From contig NZ_LACH01000006.1 of assembly GCF_000968015.1 (NCBI RefSeq), positions 1 through 35,680 of the forward strand: a stretch of DNA of 35,680 nucleotides. The letters run 5' to 3'. Shown one piece after another: positions 16,578 through 24,261 of this stretch. The position numbers were made by a program, and so were the translations under genes. Below the pieces are notes generated by a model. It saw only the letters and a list, made by a program, of their open reading frames with translations. It was not told where the DNA came from and did no database searches. The stretch is from Pseudomonas fluorescens. GTDB lineage: Bacteria; Pseudomonadota; Gammaproteobacteria; Pseudomonadales; Pseudomonadaceae. How positions within the stretch are numbered: position 1 is the stretch's first letter; each line of letters starts with the position of its first letter.

Positions 16578-17195
16578 ATGCCCGACGCCTATCTGCCCGC
16601 TACCGAGTTTCTATCGTCCATCGATGAGGACTGGCGCCGCCACATCGCCGCCATCGGCCCTTGCCTGCATCAGCCCCACGCGGCTCGTGATCCTTATGAG
16701 TCGCTGGTGCGGGCGATTGCCTACCAGCAACTGCATGCAAAGGCCGGGGATGCGATTGTCGGTCGGCTGCTGGCGTTGTTTGGGACGGGCGCGTTCCCGA
16801 GGCCTGAACAGATTGTCGCGACCGAGTTCGATCAACTGCGCAGTTGCGGGTTTTCCGCCAGCAAGATCGCGACCATTCAGGGCATTGCCCAAGCGGCGCT
16901 GGACGGAGTTGTGCCGGATTACGCCACGGCACTCGCCATGGAAGATGAGGCGCTGATCGAGCGGTTGATCACCCTGCGTGGGGTTGGGCGCTGGACGGTT
17001 GAGATGTTGCTGATCTACAGCCTGGAACGGCCGGATATTTTGCCGGCCGATGACTTTGGCGTGCGTGAGGGGTATCGGCGGATGAAGGGGCTGGAGGTGC
17101 AACCGACGCGCAAGCAAATGGTGGAGATTGGATTGGCGTGGAGTCCGTTTCGGACGGTGGCGGCGTGGTATTTGTGGCGGATGACAGGCAAGTAG
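16578..17195 (+). CDS. alkA: DNA-3-methyladenine glycosylase II (AlkA family)
   Basis: A 205-aa helix-hairpin-helix glycosylase. The HhH motif lies around LRGVGRWTVEMLLIY, and the downstream LPADDFGVREGY contains the Asp pair 158-159 with the catalytic Asp. It is shorter than E. coli AlkA (282 aa) because the N-terminal mixed alpha/beta domain is absent, as in many Pseudomonas homologues. It removes alkylated bases such as 3-methyladenine from DNA. It starts 4 bp after the ICL/PEPM-like gene and is third in the ada operon, which supports an alkylation-induced role. Confidence 0.92.
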   Translation: MPDAYLPATEFLSSIDEDWRRHIAAIGPCLHQPHAARDPYESLVRAIAYQQLHAKAGDAIVGRLLALFGTGAFPRPEQIVATEFDQLRSCGFSASKIATIQGIAQAALDGVVPDYATALAMEDEALIERLITLRGVGRWTVEMLLIYSLERPDILPADDFGVREGYRRMKGLEVQPTRKQMVEIGLAWSPFRTVAAWYLWRMTGK

Positions 17196-17210
17196 ACCGC
17201 GTTATCGTTC

Positions 17211-17287
17211 TTCGCGAGCAAGCCCGCTCCCACAGGGGATCCCGGGAGTTCACAAATCCAATGTGGGAGCGAGCTTGCTCGCGAAGG
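17211..17287. repeat. REP doublet, GAGCGAGCTTGCTCGCGA family
   Basis: A compact doublet between the convergent alkA and potF-like genes. The left arm is TTCGCGAGCAAGCCCGCTCC, the right arm is TGTGGGAGCGAGCTTGCTCG, with a short spacer between. Confidence 0.87.
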
Positions 17288-17320
17288 CGACTTCACATTC
17301 ACCCCATCACCCAAAGCCGA

Positions 17321-18418
17321 TCACAACCCCGACTTCAACCGACTGAACGCTCGAATCAAAGCCCGGTTAAACGCCGTGCCATTGTCATTCTTGCTATACA
17401 ACGAAGCCCTCACCTCAGCCGACGGATACGTCCCCGGGTCGTTGCGAATCGCCGGATCAATCAAGCCGTCCGCCGCCGTAATCGCATTGGCGTAATGGAT
17501 GGTGTCCGTGATCGGCGCAATCACCTCCGGCGTCATCAGATAATCCATCAATGCCAGCCCCGCCTGAGGATGAGGCGCATCCTTGGGAATGACCATCGCG
17601 TCGAACCAGATCAACGTGCCCTCCTTCGGTATCCGATAACTCAGCTTGAACGGCTTGTTCGCAGCCTCGGCCTGTCCGGCGGCAATGGCCACGTTGCCGT
17701 TCCACGACATGGCGACGCAGGTGTTGCCATTAGCGAGATCGCTGATGTTCAGGTCATTGTCGAAGTAGCGGATGTAGGGCCGGATCTTCGCCAGTTGCTG
17801 TTCGGCCCGCTTCAGGTCATCGAGGTTTTGACGGTTGATGTCCAGGCCCATGTACTTCATGACCGCGGCGAAAACTTCGTTGGGATCGTTGAGCAAACTG
17901 ACCCCGCAATCGGCAAATTTCGACACCACCGCCGGGTCGAACAGCATCGCCCAACTGTCCCGTGGTGCGTCGGGCAGGCGCTGCTTGATTGCCTGTTCCT
18001 GATAGCCGACGCCGGTGGTGCCCCAGGCGTAGATCCCGGCGTACCGATTGCCCGGATCGAACACCGCCATGTGCTGGCGGAACTCGTCACCCACACCGGC
18101 AAAATGCGGCAACTGTTGCGGGTTCAGGGTTTGAATCGCACCGCTCTGGATCGCCCGGGACAAATGCTGGCCGGCGGTCAGCACCAGGTCATAGCCGCTG
18201 CGACCCGTGAGCAGTTTGGTCTCTACGGTTTCCAGGGAGTCGAAGTGGTCGGCCACCACGTGGATGCCGGTTTTCTTCTCGAAATTGGTCAGGGTATCGG
18301 GGGCCAGGTACTCGCCCCAGATGTACAGGTTGACCACCGGTTTAGCGGTGTCGGCGGCCTGCACACACAGGGGTGCGAGCACCAGCAGTAATGCTTGAGT
18401 CAGTTTGTGCAGGCCCAT
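17321..18418 (-). CDS. Periplasmic polyamine-type substrate-binding protein (PotF/SpuD-like)
   Basis: A 365-aa periplasmic binding protein with a Sec signal (about residues 1-21, LLLVLAPLCVQA-AD). The mature start VVNLYIWGEYLAPDTLTNFEKKTG is typical of PotD/PotF/SpuD proteins, as are VVADHFDSLETVETKLL and SWNGNVAIA. ATG 18418 has GGGAG 7 nt upstream; an in-frame TTG 6 nt earlier is less likely. It lies 2 bp after the stop of the agmatine-deiminase-like gene and is co-transcribed with it. No ABC permease or ATPase gene accompanies it, so it either feeds a transporter encoded elsewhere or acts as a sensor. The ligand is probably a polyamine or guanidino compound. Confidence 0.9.
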   Translation of the reverse strand: MGLHKLTQALLLVLAPLCVQAADTAKPVVNLYIWGEYLAPDTLTNFEKKTGIHVVADHFDSLETVETKLLTGRSGYDLVLTAGQHLSRAIQSGAIQTLNPQQLPHFAGVGDEFRQHMAVFDPGNRYAGIYAWGTTGVGYQEQAIKQRLPDAPRDSWAMLFDPAVVSKFADCGVSLLNDPNEVFAAVMKYMGLDINRQNLDDLKRAEQQLAKIRPYIRYFDNDLNISDLANGNTCVAMSWNGNVAIAAGQAEAANKPFKLSYRIPKEGTLIWFDAMVIPKDAPHPQAGLALMDYLMTPEVIAPITDTIHYANAITAADGLIDPAIRNDPGTYPSAEVRASLYSKNDNGTAFNRALIRAFSRLKSGL

Positions 18419-18420
18419 GT

Positions 18421-19545
18421 TCAAACTCCCTTTTTGTTGCAGGCATTGCCTGCGTACTGCGGCATGGTGATGCAGGCGACATTGCCGCCGCCGAGGAGGA
18501 TCTCCCGAGAGTTTTCGATACCGACGATTGTGTGCTGCGGGAACAGTTCGGCGAGGGTCGCCTGTGCGGCCTGATCGTTGCGATCACCAAACAAAGGCAC
18601 CACGATCGAGGAATTGCCAGCGTAATAGTTGATATACGACGCGCAGATTTTCGTACCGGCCTGACGGGTGTGCGTGCTGTCTTGCTGATCCAGGCCTTCG
18701 GCTTCTTCAGCGGTCCATTCCAGCACGTCCGGTTGCGGCAGCTTGTGCACGATCAACTCGCGACCACGGCTGTCGCGGGTGCTGCGCAGAATGTCGTAGG
18801 CCTCCTGGTAGATTTCCCATTGCGGGTCATCACGATTGTCGGTCCATTGCAGCACCACTTCACCGGGGCGCACGAAGCAGGCGAGATCGTCGACATGGCC
18901 GTCGGTTTCGTCGAACTTGCAGCCCCGTGGCAACCAGATGATTTGCTCGGCACCGAGATAGTCGGTCAGTCGGCGGGTGACTTCTTCCTTGCCCAAATGC
19001 TGGTTGCGATTGCGGTTGAGCAGGCATTGCTCGGTGGTCAGAATGCTGCCCTGGCCGTCGCTCTGGATACCACCCAGTTCAGCAATCAGCGGTGCGCGGT
19101 AGCGGTCGAAGCGTTCGATTTCGAGGATTTTGCTGGCGATTTGATCGTCCTTGTCCCACGGGTAGTACAAGCCGCCATCGAGGCCGCCGTAGGCGTTGAA
19201 CTCGAAGTCCACTCCGCGCACCTCACCGCTGTCGTCGTTGACCACAAAGCATGGGCCACTGTCGCGGAACCAGGTGTCGTTGCAGGTCATTTCCACCACC
19301 CGCACTTGAGGCGGCAATTGGCGGCGAGCGGTGGCGAACTGCGCGGCGGAGGCGCACACGGTGACCGGTTCGCTCCGGGAGATGGCGGTGACGATCTGCA
19401 CCCAGACTTTCTGCGCAGGCTTGGCGCCATTGCGCCACACGTCGGTGCGCTCCGGCCAGCCGAGCCAGCAACCGGACTTGGTTTCGAATTCGCCAGGCAG
19501 GCGGAAGCCATCGAGTTTGGGGGTGGAGTCGAGCAAACGTGCCAT
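18421..19545 (-). CDS. Agmatine deiminase-family protein (AguA paralogue)
   Basis: A 374-aa guanidine-modifying enzyme of the porphyromonas-type deiminase family. The catalytic elements seen are WFRDSGP (92-98), ETDGHVDD with His217, and the C-terminal nucleophile Cys358 in LLGGGNVACIT. AguA converts agmatine and water to N-carbamoylputrescine and ammonia. Two regions depart from authentic AguA: the usual GGGNIHC becomes GGGNVAC (His to Ala next to the nucleophile), and the LEGGSIH segment becomes AELGGIQ (155-161). It may therefore act on a different guanidino substrate. It is followed by a polyamine-type binding protein and preceded on the same strand by a LysR gene. Confidence 0.87.
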   Translation of the reverse strand: MARLLDSTPKLDGFRLPGEFETKSGCWLGWPERTDVWRNGAKPAQKVWVQIVTAISRSEPVTVCASAAQFATARRQLPPQVRVVEMTCNDTWFRDSGPCFVVNDDSGEVRGVDFEFNAYGGLDGGLYYPWDKDDQIASKILEIERFDRYRAPLIAELGGIQSDGQGSILTTEQCLLNRNRNQHLGKEEVTRRLTDYLGAEQIIWLPRGCKFDETDGHVDDLACFVRPGEVVLQWTDNRDDPQWEIYQEAYDILRSTRDSRGRELIVHKLPQPDVLEWTAEEAEGLDQQDSTHTRQAGTKICASYINYYAGNSSIVVPLFGDRNDQAAQATLAELFPQHTIVGIENSREILLGGGNVACITMPQYAGNACNKKGV

Positions 19546-19645
19546 GGTCAGACCTCATCGGCGGGGATTGGAATGACCACAGGCTACGGTCGCCAGCGCC
19601 CTCCTCGCCAACGATGATTATTTCGGAATACTTGAATTCAACTCA

Positions 19646-20530
19646 TCAATCGATCAGCTGATCGTTGAACCATTCCAGCATCTGCGCCACGGCCGGGCGC
19701 TCCAGTCTCACTCGCTCACACACCAGCGCATATTGGCCGAGTGCAGTCATGCTGGAGGTGAACGGCCGGACCAGACGACCGCTGAGCAAATCCTCTTGCG
19801 CGGTCAAGTTATCGCCCATGGCCACACCCTGGCCTTGAGCCGCCGCTTCCAGCGCCAAACCGGCGTGGGCGAAATACAGCTGCCGTTCGGGGCGCTGATC
19901 ACCGGCATGGCTGGTGAGCCAGGCGGTCCAGGTCTTGCCGTCCTGATCGTCATGCAGCAGGCAGTGACGCGCCAGATCCTTCGGCGTTTTCAAGGTGCCC
20001 TGGTTGAACAGACCGGGGCTGCACACCGGGAAGAACTGCAACGCCGGCAAGGGCCGGACAAAGTAGGCACTGCTGTCCACCGGACCGGTACCGTAGGTGA
20101 TTGCCAGGTCGATGTCTTCGCCCGGCGCCGTGGCGTCGATCGGTTGTTCGTAGAGGTGCAAGGTGATGTGCGGATAGCGCGCGTAGAAATCCGTCAGGCG
20201 ACTCATCAACCACTTTTGCGCCAGCTCGGCAGTCACCGCCAGGCGCAACACCGCCAGCGATGACGGGTCACGCAGTTCATCGCAAGCATCACCGATCAGT
20301 TCGAAGGCCTGCTGCAGGCTTTGCATCAGGCGCCCGGCGGCCATCGTCGGGCGAATCTGCCGGCCTTCACGGATGAACAGCGTCACGCCCAATTGCTCTT
20401 CAAGCTGGCGAATCTGATGGCTGACCGCGCTGTCGGTGACGCACAACTCCGCTGCCGCCCGGCCGAAATGGGCGTGACGGGCGGCGCATTCGAAAGTTCT
20501 GAGTGCGGCCAGGGAGGGTAGTCGTCGCAT
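19646..20530 (-). CDS. LysR-family transcriptional regulator (GcvA-like)
   Basis: A 294-aa LysR protein of the GcvA subtype, with the opening LPSLAALRTFECAARHAHFGRAA and HTH residues TDSAVSHQIRQLEEQLG, plus a C-terminal effector domain with HDDQDGKTWTAWL. It lies upstream of, and in the same direction as, the deiminase gene with a 100-bp gap, so it may regulate that operon as well as itself. The gap holds no obvious terminator. The effector is unknown. Confidence 0.92.
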   Translation of the reverse strand: MRRLPSLAALRTFECAARHAHFGRAAAELCVTDSAVSHQIRQLEEQLGVTLFIREGRQIRPTMAAGRLMQSLQQAFELIGDACDELRDPSSLAVLRLAVTAELAQKWLMSRLTDFYARYPHITLHLYEQPIDATAPGEDIDLAITYGTGPVDSSAYFVRPLPALQFFPVCSPGLFNQGTLKTPKDLARHCLLHDDQDGKTWTAWLTSHAGDQRPERQLYFAHAGLALEAAAQGQGVAMGDNLTAQEDLLSGRLVRPFTSSMTALGQYALVCERVRLERPAVAQMLEWFNDQLID

Positions 20531-20606
20531 GAATAGAGCCCCGATTTCAAGGCGCCCATGCTGCCTTGGCCATTAGCAGGCGTCCAGCAGGACCGAGTTA
20601 TCGTTC

Positions 20607-20699
20607 ATCGCGAGCAAGCTCGCTCCCACATTTGATCTTCAGTGAACTCAGTATTTGTGTAAAACAATGATCCCCTGTGGGAGCGAGCCTGCTCGCGAA
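20607..20699. repeat. REP doublet, GAGCGAGCTTGCTCGCGA family
   Basis: The left arm is ATCGCGAGCAAGCTCGCTCC and the right arm is TGTGGGAGCGAGCCTGCTCG, separated by an AT-rich spacer of about 45 bp. It lies between the LysR start and the thioesterase gene and occupies much of a 275-bp gap. Confidence 0.88.
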
Positions 20700-20805
20700 G
20701 GGGGCTGCACAGCCACCGCATATCCGACGCTATCACCCGCCCTTATCCACCATGACTTCCCCCCAGACCCGGCGCATGTTGGTGCCTCAATTGGAGGGAT
20801 TCGCC

Positions 20806-21210
20806 ATGCTCAACGCACTCAAACAGATCAACTCAACCTCAGCCTTCAACCGCTGGGCCGGTTTTGAAGTCACCCGCGCAGAAAGCGGCGAAGCCGAGCT
20901 CACGATGGCTTTTCGCGAGAGCGATATGGCGCAGTACGCAGGCTTTCTGCACGCCGGACTGATCGGCGCGCTGCTCGACACAGCCTGCGGATTCGCAGCC
21001 GGAACGGTCGCCGGCAACGTGCTGGCTTCACATTTCTCAGTGAACTGCCTGGCACCCGCCATCGGCGAAGTGTTCATCGCTCGGGGTCAGGTGGTGAAGG
21101 CTGGCAAGAAGCAAGTGTTCGCCCGCGCCGAGTTGTTCGCACAAACCGGTGATCAACTGAAACTGGTGGCGACCGGCGATGCGATTCTCGTACCGGTCGA
21201 GGGGCGCTGA
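20806..21210 (+). CDS. PaaI-family thioesterase (hotdog fold)
   Basis: A 134-aa hotdog-fold protein with the core motif HAGLIGALLDTACGFAA (His-Gly then Asp), followed by SHFSVNCLAPAIGEVFIARGQVVKAGKKQVFARAEL. The family hydrolyses acyl- or phenylacyl-CoA thioesters. I chose ATG 20806 because GGAGG lies 8 nt upstream and the family begins here; upstream in-frame ATGs at 20752 and 20776 lack good sites. A GFA-family gene follows 46 bp downstream on the same strand. The substrate is unknown. Confidence 0.88.
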   Translation: MLNALKQINSTSAFNRWAGFEVTRAESGEAELTMAFRESDMAQYAGFLHAGLIGALLDTACGFAAGTVAGNVLASHFSVNCLAPAIGEVFIARGQVVKAGKKQVFARAELFAQTGDQLKLVATGDAILVPVEGR

Positions 21211-21256
21211 AGGTCTAGGCTGTCTTGGGTAAGTTCCAGACCCGTCGGAGGTTCCC

Positions 21257-21745
21257 ATGCAGCTCGAAGGTTCCTGCCATTGCGGCGCAGTGTCGTTCAG
21301 TTTGACCAGCGCCCATCCCTACCCGTATCAGCGCTGCTACTGCTCGATCTGCCGCAAGACTCAGGGCGGTGGCGGTTATGCGATCAACCTCGGTGGCGAT
21401 GCCGGCAGCCTGAAGGTGCGCGGTCGCAAGCACATCGCGATTTATCACGCACGACTCAAGGACGAAGGCGATAAACGCGCCCACAGCAGCACCGCCGAGC
21501 GGCATTTCTGTTCTCTGTGTGGCTCAGGCTTGTGGCTGTTCAGCCCGGAATGGCCGGAGCTGATTCACCCGTTTGCCTCTGCCATCGACACTCCACTGCC
21601 GTTGCCACCGGAGCACACGCACTTGATGCTCGGTTCCAAGGCGCCGTGGGTGGAAGTCGAGGCGCATCCTGGGGATCAGCAGTTCGACGTCTATCCCGAA
21701 GAATCCATCGCCGAGTGGCATGAGCGCTTGGGTTTGAGCCGCTAA
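21257..21745 (+). CDS. GFA-family (glutathione-dependent formaldehyde-activating-like) zinc protein
   Basis: A 162-aa protein of the Gfa/Mss4-like fold. Paired metal ligands are visible as CHC (Cys7, Cys9), CYCSIC (Cys27, Cys29, Cys32) and CSLC (Cys85, Cys88). GGAGG precedes the ATG. The name comes from Gfa of Paracoccus, which was proposed to aid formaldehyde-glutathione adduct formation; most family members, including this one, have no proven reaction. It may be co-transcribed with the thioesterase. Confidence 0.9.
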   Translation: MQLEGSCHCGAVSFSLTSAHPYPYQRCYCSICRKTQGGGGYAINLGGDAGSLKVRGRKHIAIYHARLKDEGDKRAHSSTAERHFCSLCGSGLWLFSPEWPELIHPFASAIDTPLPLPPEHTHLMLGSKAPWVEVEAHPGDQQFDVYPEESIAEWHERLGLSR

Positions 21746-21814
21746 GCTGGTTCACAGTCAACGATCAGTGGAGTGTTTCGACGGTGTTGGCTGGGCAGAT
21801 TGTGTACACCTTTT

Positions 21815-21914
21815 AAAAGATCGTCCGAACGCGGCCCGAACCTTCGGCAGTTCCTACAGGGTGTACGACATGCCAATGTAGGAGCTGTCGAGTGAAACGA
21901 GGCTGCGATCTTTT
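21815..21914. repeat. Inverted repeat element of the AAAGATCG...TGTAGGAGCTG family
   Basis: The left arm runs AAAAGATCGTCCGAACGC through CTTCGGCAGTTCCTACA. The right arm runs TGTAGGAGCTGTCGAGTG through GAGGCTGCGATCTTTT. The ends (AAAAGATC / GATCTTTT) are perfect complements. This is a third REP-like family in the window, and it ends 5 bp from the 3' end of miaE. Confidence 0.82.
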
Positions 21915-21919
21915 GATCT

Positions 21920-22528
21920 TCACGCCACAGCCGGGACACCGCTGTGGAAACGAAACTCCACGTCCGGCGACTCGATCAGCTCCTGCTCGGCGGCGCGGAC
22001 CTTGTCGATCACTTGCGCGATGTCCTTGGCGTCACCGTACTGATAGGCCAGTTTCAGGTAACCCTGGAAATGCCGGGCCTCGCTTTTCAGCAGGCCAAAG
22101 TAGAACTTGCCCAGTTCTTCGTCCAGATGCGGAACCAGCGCTTCGAAACGTTCGCAGCTGCGGGCTTCGATAAACGCGCCGACCACCAGGGTGTCCACCA
22201 GTTTGACCGGCTCGTGGCTGCGCACCACTTTGCGCAGGCCCGAGGCGTAGCGCCCGGCGGACAGCTGACGCAGCCCGATCTTGCGCTTTTTCATCAAGCG
22301 CATGACCTGTTCGTGGTGCACCAGCTCTTCCCGGGCCAGACGCGACATCAGGTTGATCAGATCGACGTGGGAGTGATACTTGGCAATCAGGCTCAACGCG
22401 GTACTGGCGGCCTTGAATTCGCAGTTCTTGTGATCGATCAGCAAGGTTTCCTGATCGGCCAGCGCGGCTTGAACCCAGCCATCGGGGGTGCGGCAGCCGA
22501 GGAACTCGTGAATTTCGGGAAGGATCAT
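21920..22528 (-). CDS. miaE: tRNA-(ms2io6A)-hydroxylase
   Basis: A 202-aa ferritin-like di-iron protein. Metal-ligand helices are visible in NCEFKAAS, AREELVHHEQV, EARSCERF and LKSEARHFQGYL, matching MiaE. The enzyme hydroxylates the isopentenyl group of ms2i6A at position 37 of certain tRNAs using O2. ATG 22528 fits the family start; an alternative upstream GTG (about 22543) exists and no strong ribosome site is seen. It diverges from the universal stress protein gene with a 160-bp gap that carries an Anr box. An oxygen-dependent enzyme opposite an oxygen-responsive promoter is suggestive, but no link is shown. Confidence 0.93.
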   Translation of the reverse strand: MILPEIHEFLGCRTPDGWVQAALADQETLLIDHKNCEFKAASTALSLIAKYHSHVDLINLMSRLAREELVHHEQVMRLMKKRKIGLRQLSAGRYASGLRKVVRSHEPVKLVDTLVVGAFIEARSCERFEALVPHLDEELGKFYFGLLKSEARHFQGYLKLAYQYGDAKDIAQVIDKVRAAEQELIESPDVEFRFHSGVPAVA

Positions 22529-22605
22529 GGGGCTCACGGATAAGAGGTTCAAAATCGAAGGGCGCCGATTATACCGGCCTGCCGGCAGACCACCAGTCGC
22601 GACCG

Positions 22606-22619
22606 TTGATATACATCAA
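22606..22619. promoter_or_regulatory. Perfect Anr/FNR box
   Basis: The sequence TTGATATACATCAA matches the FNR/Anr consensus TTGAT-N4-ATCAA at every fixed position. It lies 70 bp upstream of the universal stress protein ATG. The downstream -10-like TATAGT (22643-22648) places a start near 22654, so the box would be centred near -41.5, the standard class II activating position. Confidence 0.88.
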
Positions 22620-22642
22620 GTCCCGAAAGGCCAACCAGCAAC

Positions 22643-22648
22643 TATAGT
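22643..22648 (+). promoter_or_regulatory. -10 element of the Anr-dependent promoter
   Basis: TATAGT is the best -10 hexamer at the right distance downstream of the Anr box. No -35 box is recognisable where the Anr box overlaps, as expected for a class II activated promoter. Confidence 0.6.
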
Positions 22649-22688
22649 TGTCCAACGCAGTATTTTTTACTTCATGGAGATCCCGATC

Positions 22689-23552
22689 ATGCAAGCCATT
22701 CGCAGCATTCTGGTGGTCCTCGAACCTGAACACTCGGAAAGCCTGGCGCTCAAACGGGCCAAGCTGATTGCTGGCGTGACCCAGGCTCATCTGCATCTGC
22801 TGGTCTGCGACCGCAAGCATGACCACAGCGGCATGTTGGGCGTGCTCAAGGCCGCGCTGATCGAGGACGGCTACAGCGTCACCACCGAGCAGGCGTGGAA
22901 CGAAAGCCTGCACGAAACCATCGTCGATGTGCAGCAGGCTGAAGGCTGCGGACTGGTGGTCAAGCAACATTACCCCGACAGTCCGCTGAAAAAAGCCCTG
23001 CTGACCCCGGCGGACTGGAAACTGCTGCGTTACTGCCCGACGCCGGTGCTGTTGGTCAAAACCTCGAAACCCTGGACTGGCGGCGTCATTCTGGCGGCGA
23101 TCGATGTCGGTAGTACCGATGGTGAACACCGCACCTTGCACGCGTGTATTGTCGATCACGGTTACGACATCGCCAGCCTGGCCAAGGCCCATTTGCACGT
23201 GGTCAGTGCCCACCCGTCGCCGATGCTGTCGGCGGCCGACCCCACGTTGCAGCTCAGCGAAACCATCGAGGCGCGCTATCGCGAACAGTGCAAGGCGTTT
23301 CAAGCCGAGTTCGACATTGATGACGAGCACCTGCATATCGAGGAAGGTCCGGCGGATGTGTTGATTCCGTTCATGGTCCACAAGCTGCAAGCGGCGGTGA
23401 CGGTAATCGGTACCGTGGCGCGCTCCGGGTTGTCAGGGGCGTTGATCGGGAATACGGCGGAGGTGGTGCTGGATGCGGTGGAGAGCGATGTGTTGGTGCT
23501 GAAGCCGGATGCGATCATGGATCATCTGGAGGAGATCGTGACTCAGCATTGA
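22689..23552 (+). CDS. Tandem universal stress protein (UspE-like), Anr-controlled
   Basis: A 287-aa protein of two Usp domains (about 1-140 and 150-287). The first starts IRSILVVLEPEHSESLALKRA. The second has GGVILAAIDVG and ends with the nucleotide-binding loop GTVARSGLSGALIGNTAE. In P. aeruginosa, related Usp proteins are Anr targets needed for anaerobic survival. ATG 22689 has GGAG 9 nt upstream; an upstream ATG at 22674 is less likely. A perfect Anr box lies in its promoter. It is monocistronic, as a REP doublet and a convergent gene follow. Confidence 0.92.
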   Translation: MQAIRSILVVLEPEHSESLALKRAKLIAGVTQAHLHLLVCDRKHDHSGMLGVLKAALIEDGYSVTTEQAWNESLHETIVDVQQAEGCGLVVKQHYPDSPLKKALLTPADWKLLRYCPTPVLLVKTSKPWTGGVILAAIDVGSTDGEHRTLHACIVDHGYDIASLAKAHLHVVSAHPSPMLSAADPTLQLSETIEARYREQCKAFQAEFDIDDEHLHIEEGPADVLIPFMVHKLQAAVTVIGTVARSGLSGALIGNTAEVVLDAVESDVLVLKPDAIMDHLEEIVTQH

Positions 23553-23562
23553 GATTTGCGGT

Positions 23563-23655
23563 GCGATAGATCGCTATCGCGAGCAAGCTCGCTCCCACAG
23601 GGGATTTGTGAACGCCACAGATCCAATGTGGGAGCGAGCTTGCTCGCGATGGCGT
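23563..23655. repeat. REP doublet, GAGCGAGCTTGCTCGCGA family
   Basis: Left arm ATCGCGAGCAAGCTCGCTCC and right arm TGTGGGAGCGAGCTTGCTCG are separated by about 30 bp. The left end includes a small perfect hairpin, GCGATAG-ATCG-CTATCGC (23563-23580). It sits between the convergent usp and DUF1289 genes and may serve as a bidirectional transcript end. Confidence 0.88.
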
Positions 23656-23668
23656 TCCGACGATGCTT

Positions 23669-24139
23669 TTAGCCGCCGAAGGCGTCCCGGAGAAAGCCGG
23701 GGGCAATGTAGCGCTGGTAATGCGCCTCGGAGAGCAAAAAGAACTCCCGATCAATAGCATCGCGCAGTTCCGGCAGGTTCCAGTCGCGGAACTCCGGCAT
23801 CAGCACCATTCCGTAGGCTTCCAGGTTGTTGATGACCCGCGCGCCCCGCGCGATCAACTGATACGCCCAGCAATATTCCGACTGATGCGGCACAAAGCGG
23901 ATCTTGCGCTGCTCCAGCTGCAGGCGCAGGCGCTGGGGATCGAAAACTTCAAGCTTGCTGGCCATCACCTGGGACAGCAGCAGCTCAAGACGCAGCCACA
24001 CCGCGCGTTTTTCCTCCTCGTTGTAACCATTCCAGCTGATCACTTCATGGTGGAAACGCTTGCAGCCACGGCACACCAAATCACCGTAAACAGTGGAGCA
24101 GAGGCCGACGCAGGGGGTCTTGATGGTCTGATTGGGCAT
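23669..24139 (-). CDS. DUF1289-domain protein
   Basis: A 156-aa protein. Residues 1-50 match the DUF1289 pattern: TPCVGLCSTVYGDLVCRGCKRF with a Cys spacing of CxxxC...CxxC, suggesting a small metal or Fe-S site, followed by VISWNGYNEEEKRAVW. The remaining ~100 residues are a helical extension found in Pseudomonas members. ATG 24139 is chosen on homology; an in-frame GTG 15 nt upstream is possible and neither has a clear ribosome site. It is divergent from acnB. The function is unknown. Confidence 0.85.
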   Translation of the reverse strand: MPNQTIKTPCVGLCSTVYGDLVCRGCKRFHHEVISWNGYNEEEKRAVWLRLELLLSQVMASKLEVFDPQRLRLQLEQRKIRFVPHQSEYCWAYQLIARGARVINNLEAYGMVLMPEFRDWNLPELRDAIDREFFLLSEAHYQRYIAPGFLRDAFGG

Positions 24140-24226
24140 AGGTAGGGAAAGCACGGGAAAGCAGAACAGGTCGGCATGTTAGCCCTTTGTCTAACATTCA
24201 TCACCCCTCAAAGTTCAGAGCCTAAC

Positions 24227-24255
24227 TTACCTTTCCATTTTTTTTGCCGTAGAAT
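24227..24255 (+). promoter_or_regulatory. Candidate sigma-70 promoter of acnB
   Basis: A -35-like TTACCT (24227-24232) and a -10-like TAGAAT (24250-24255) are separated by 17 bp. A start near 24262 would give a leader of about 286 nt before the acnB GTG. The -35 match is modest, so other promoters are possible. Confidence 0.5.
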
Positions 24256-24261
24256 CAGCCA

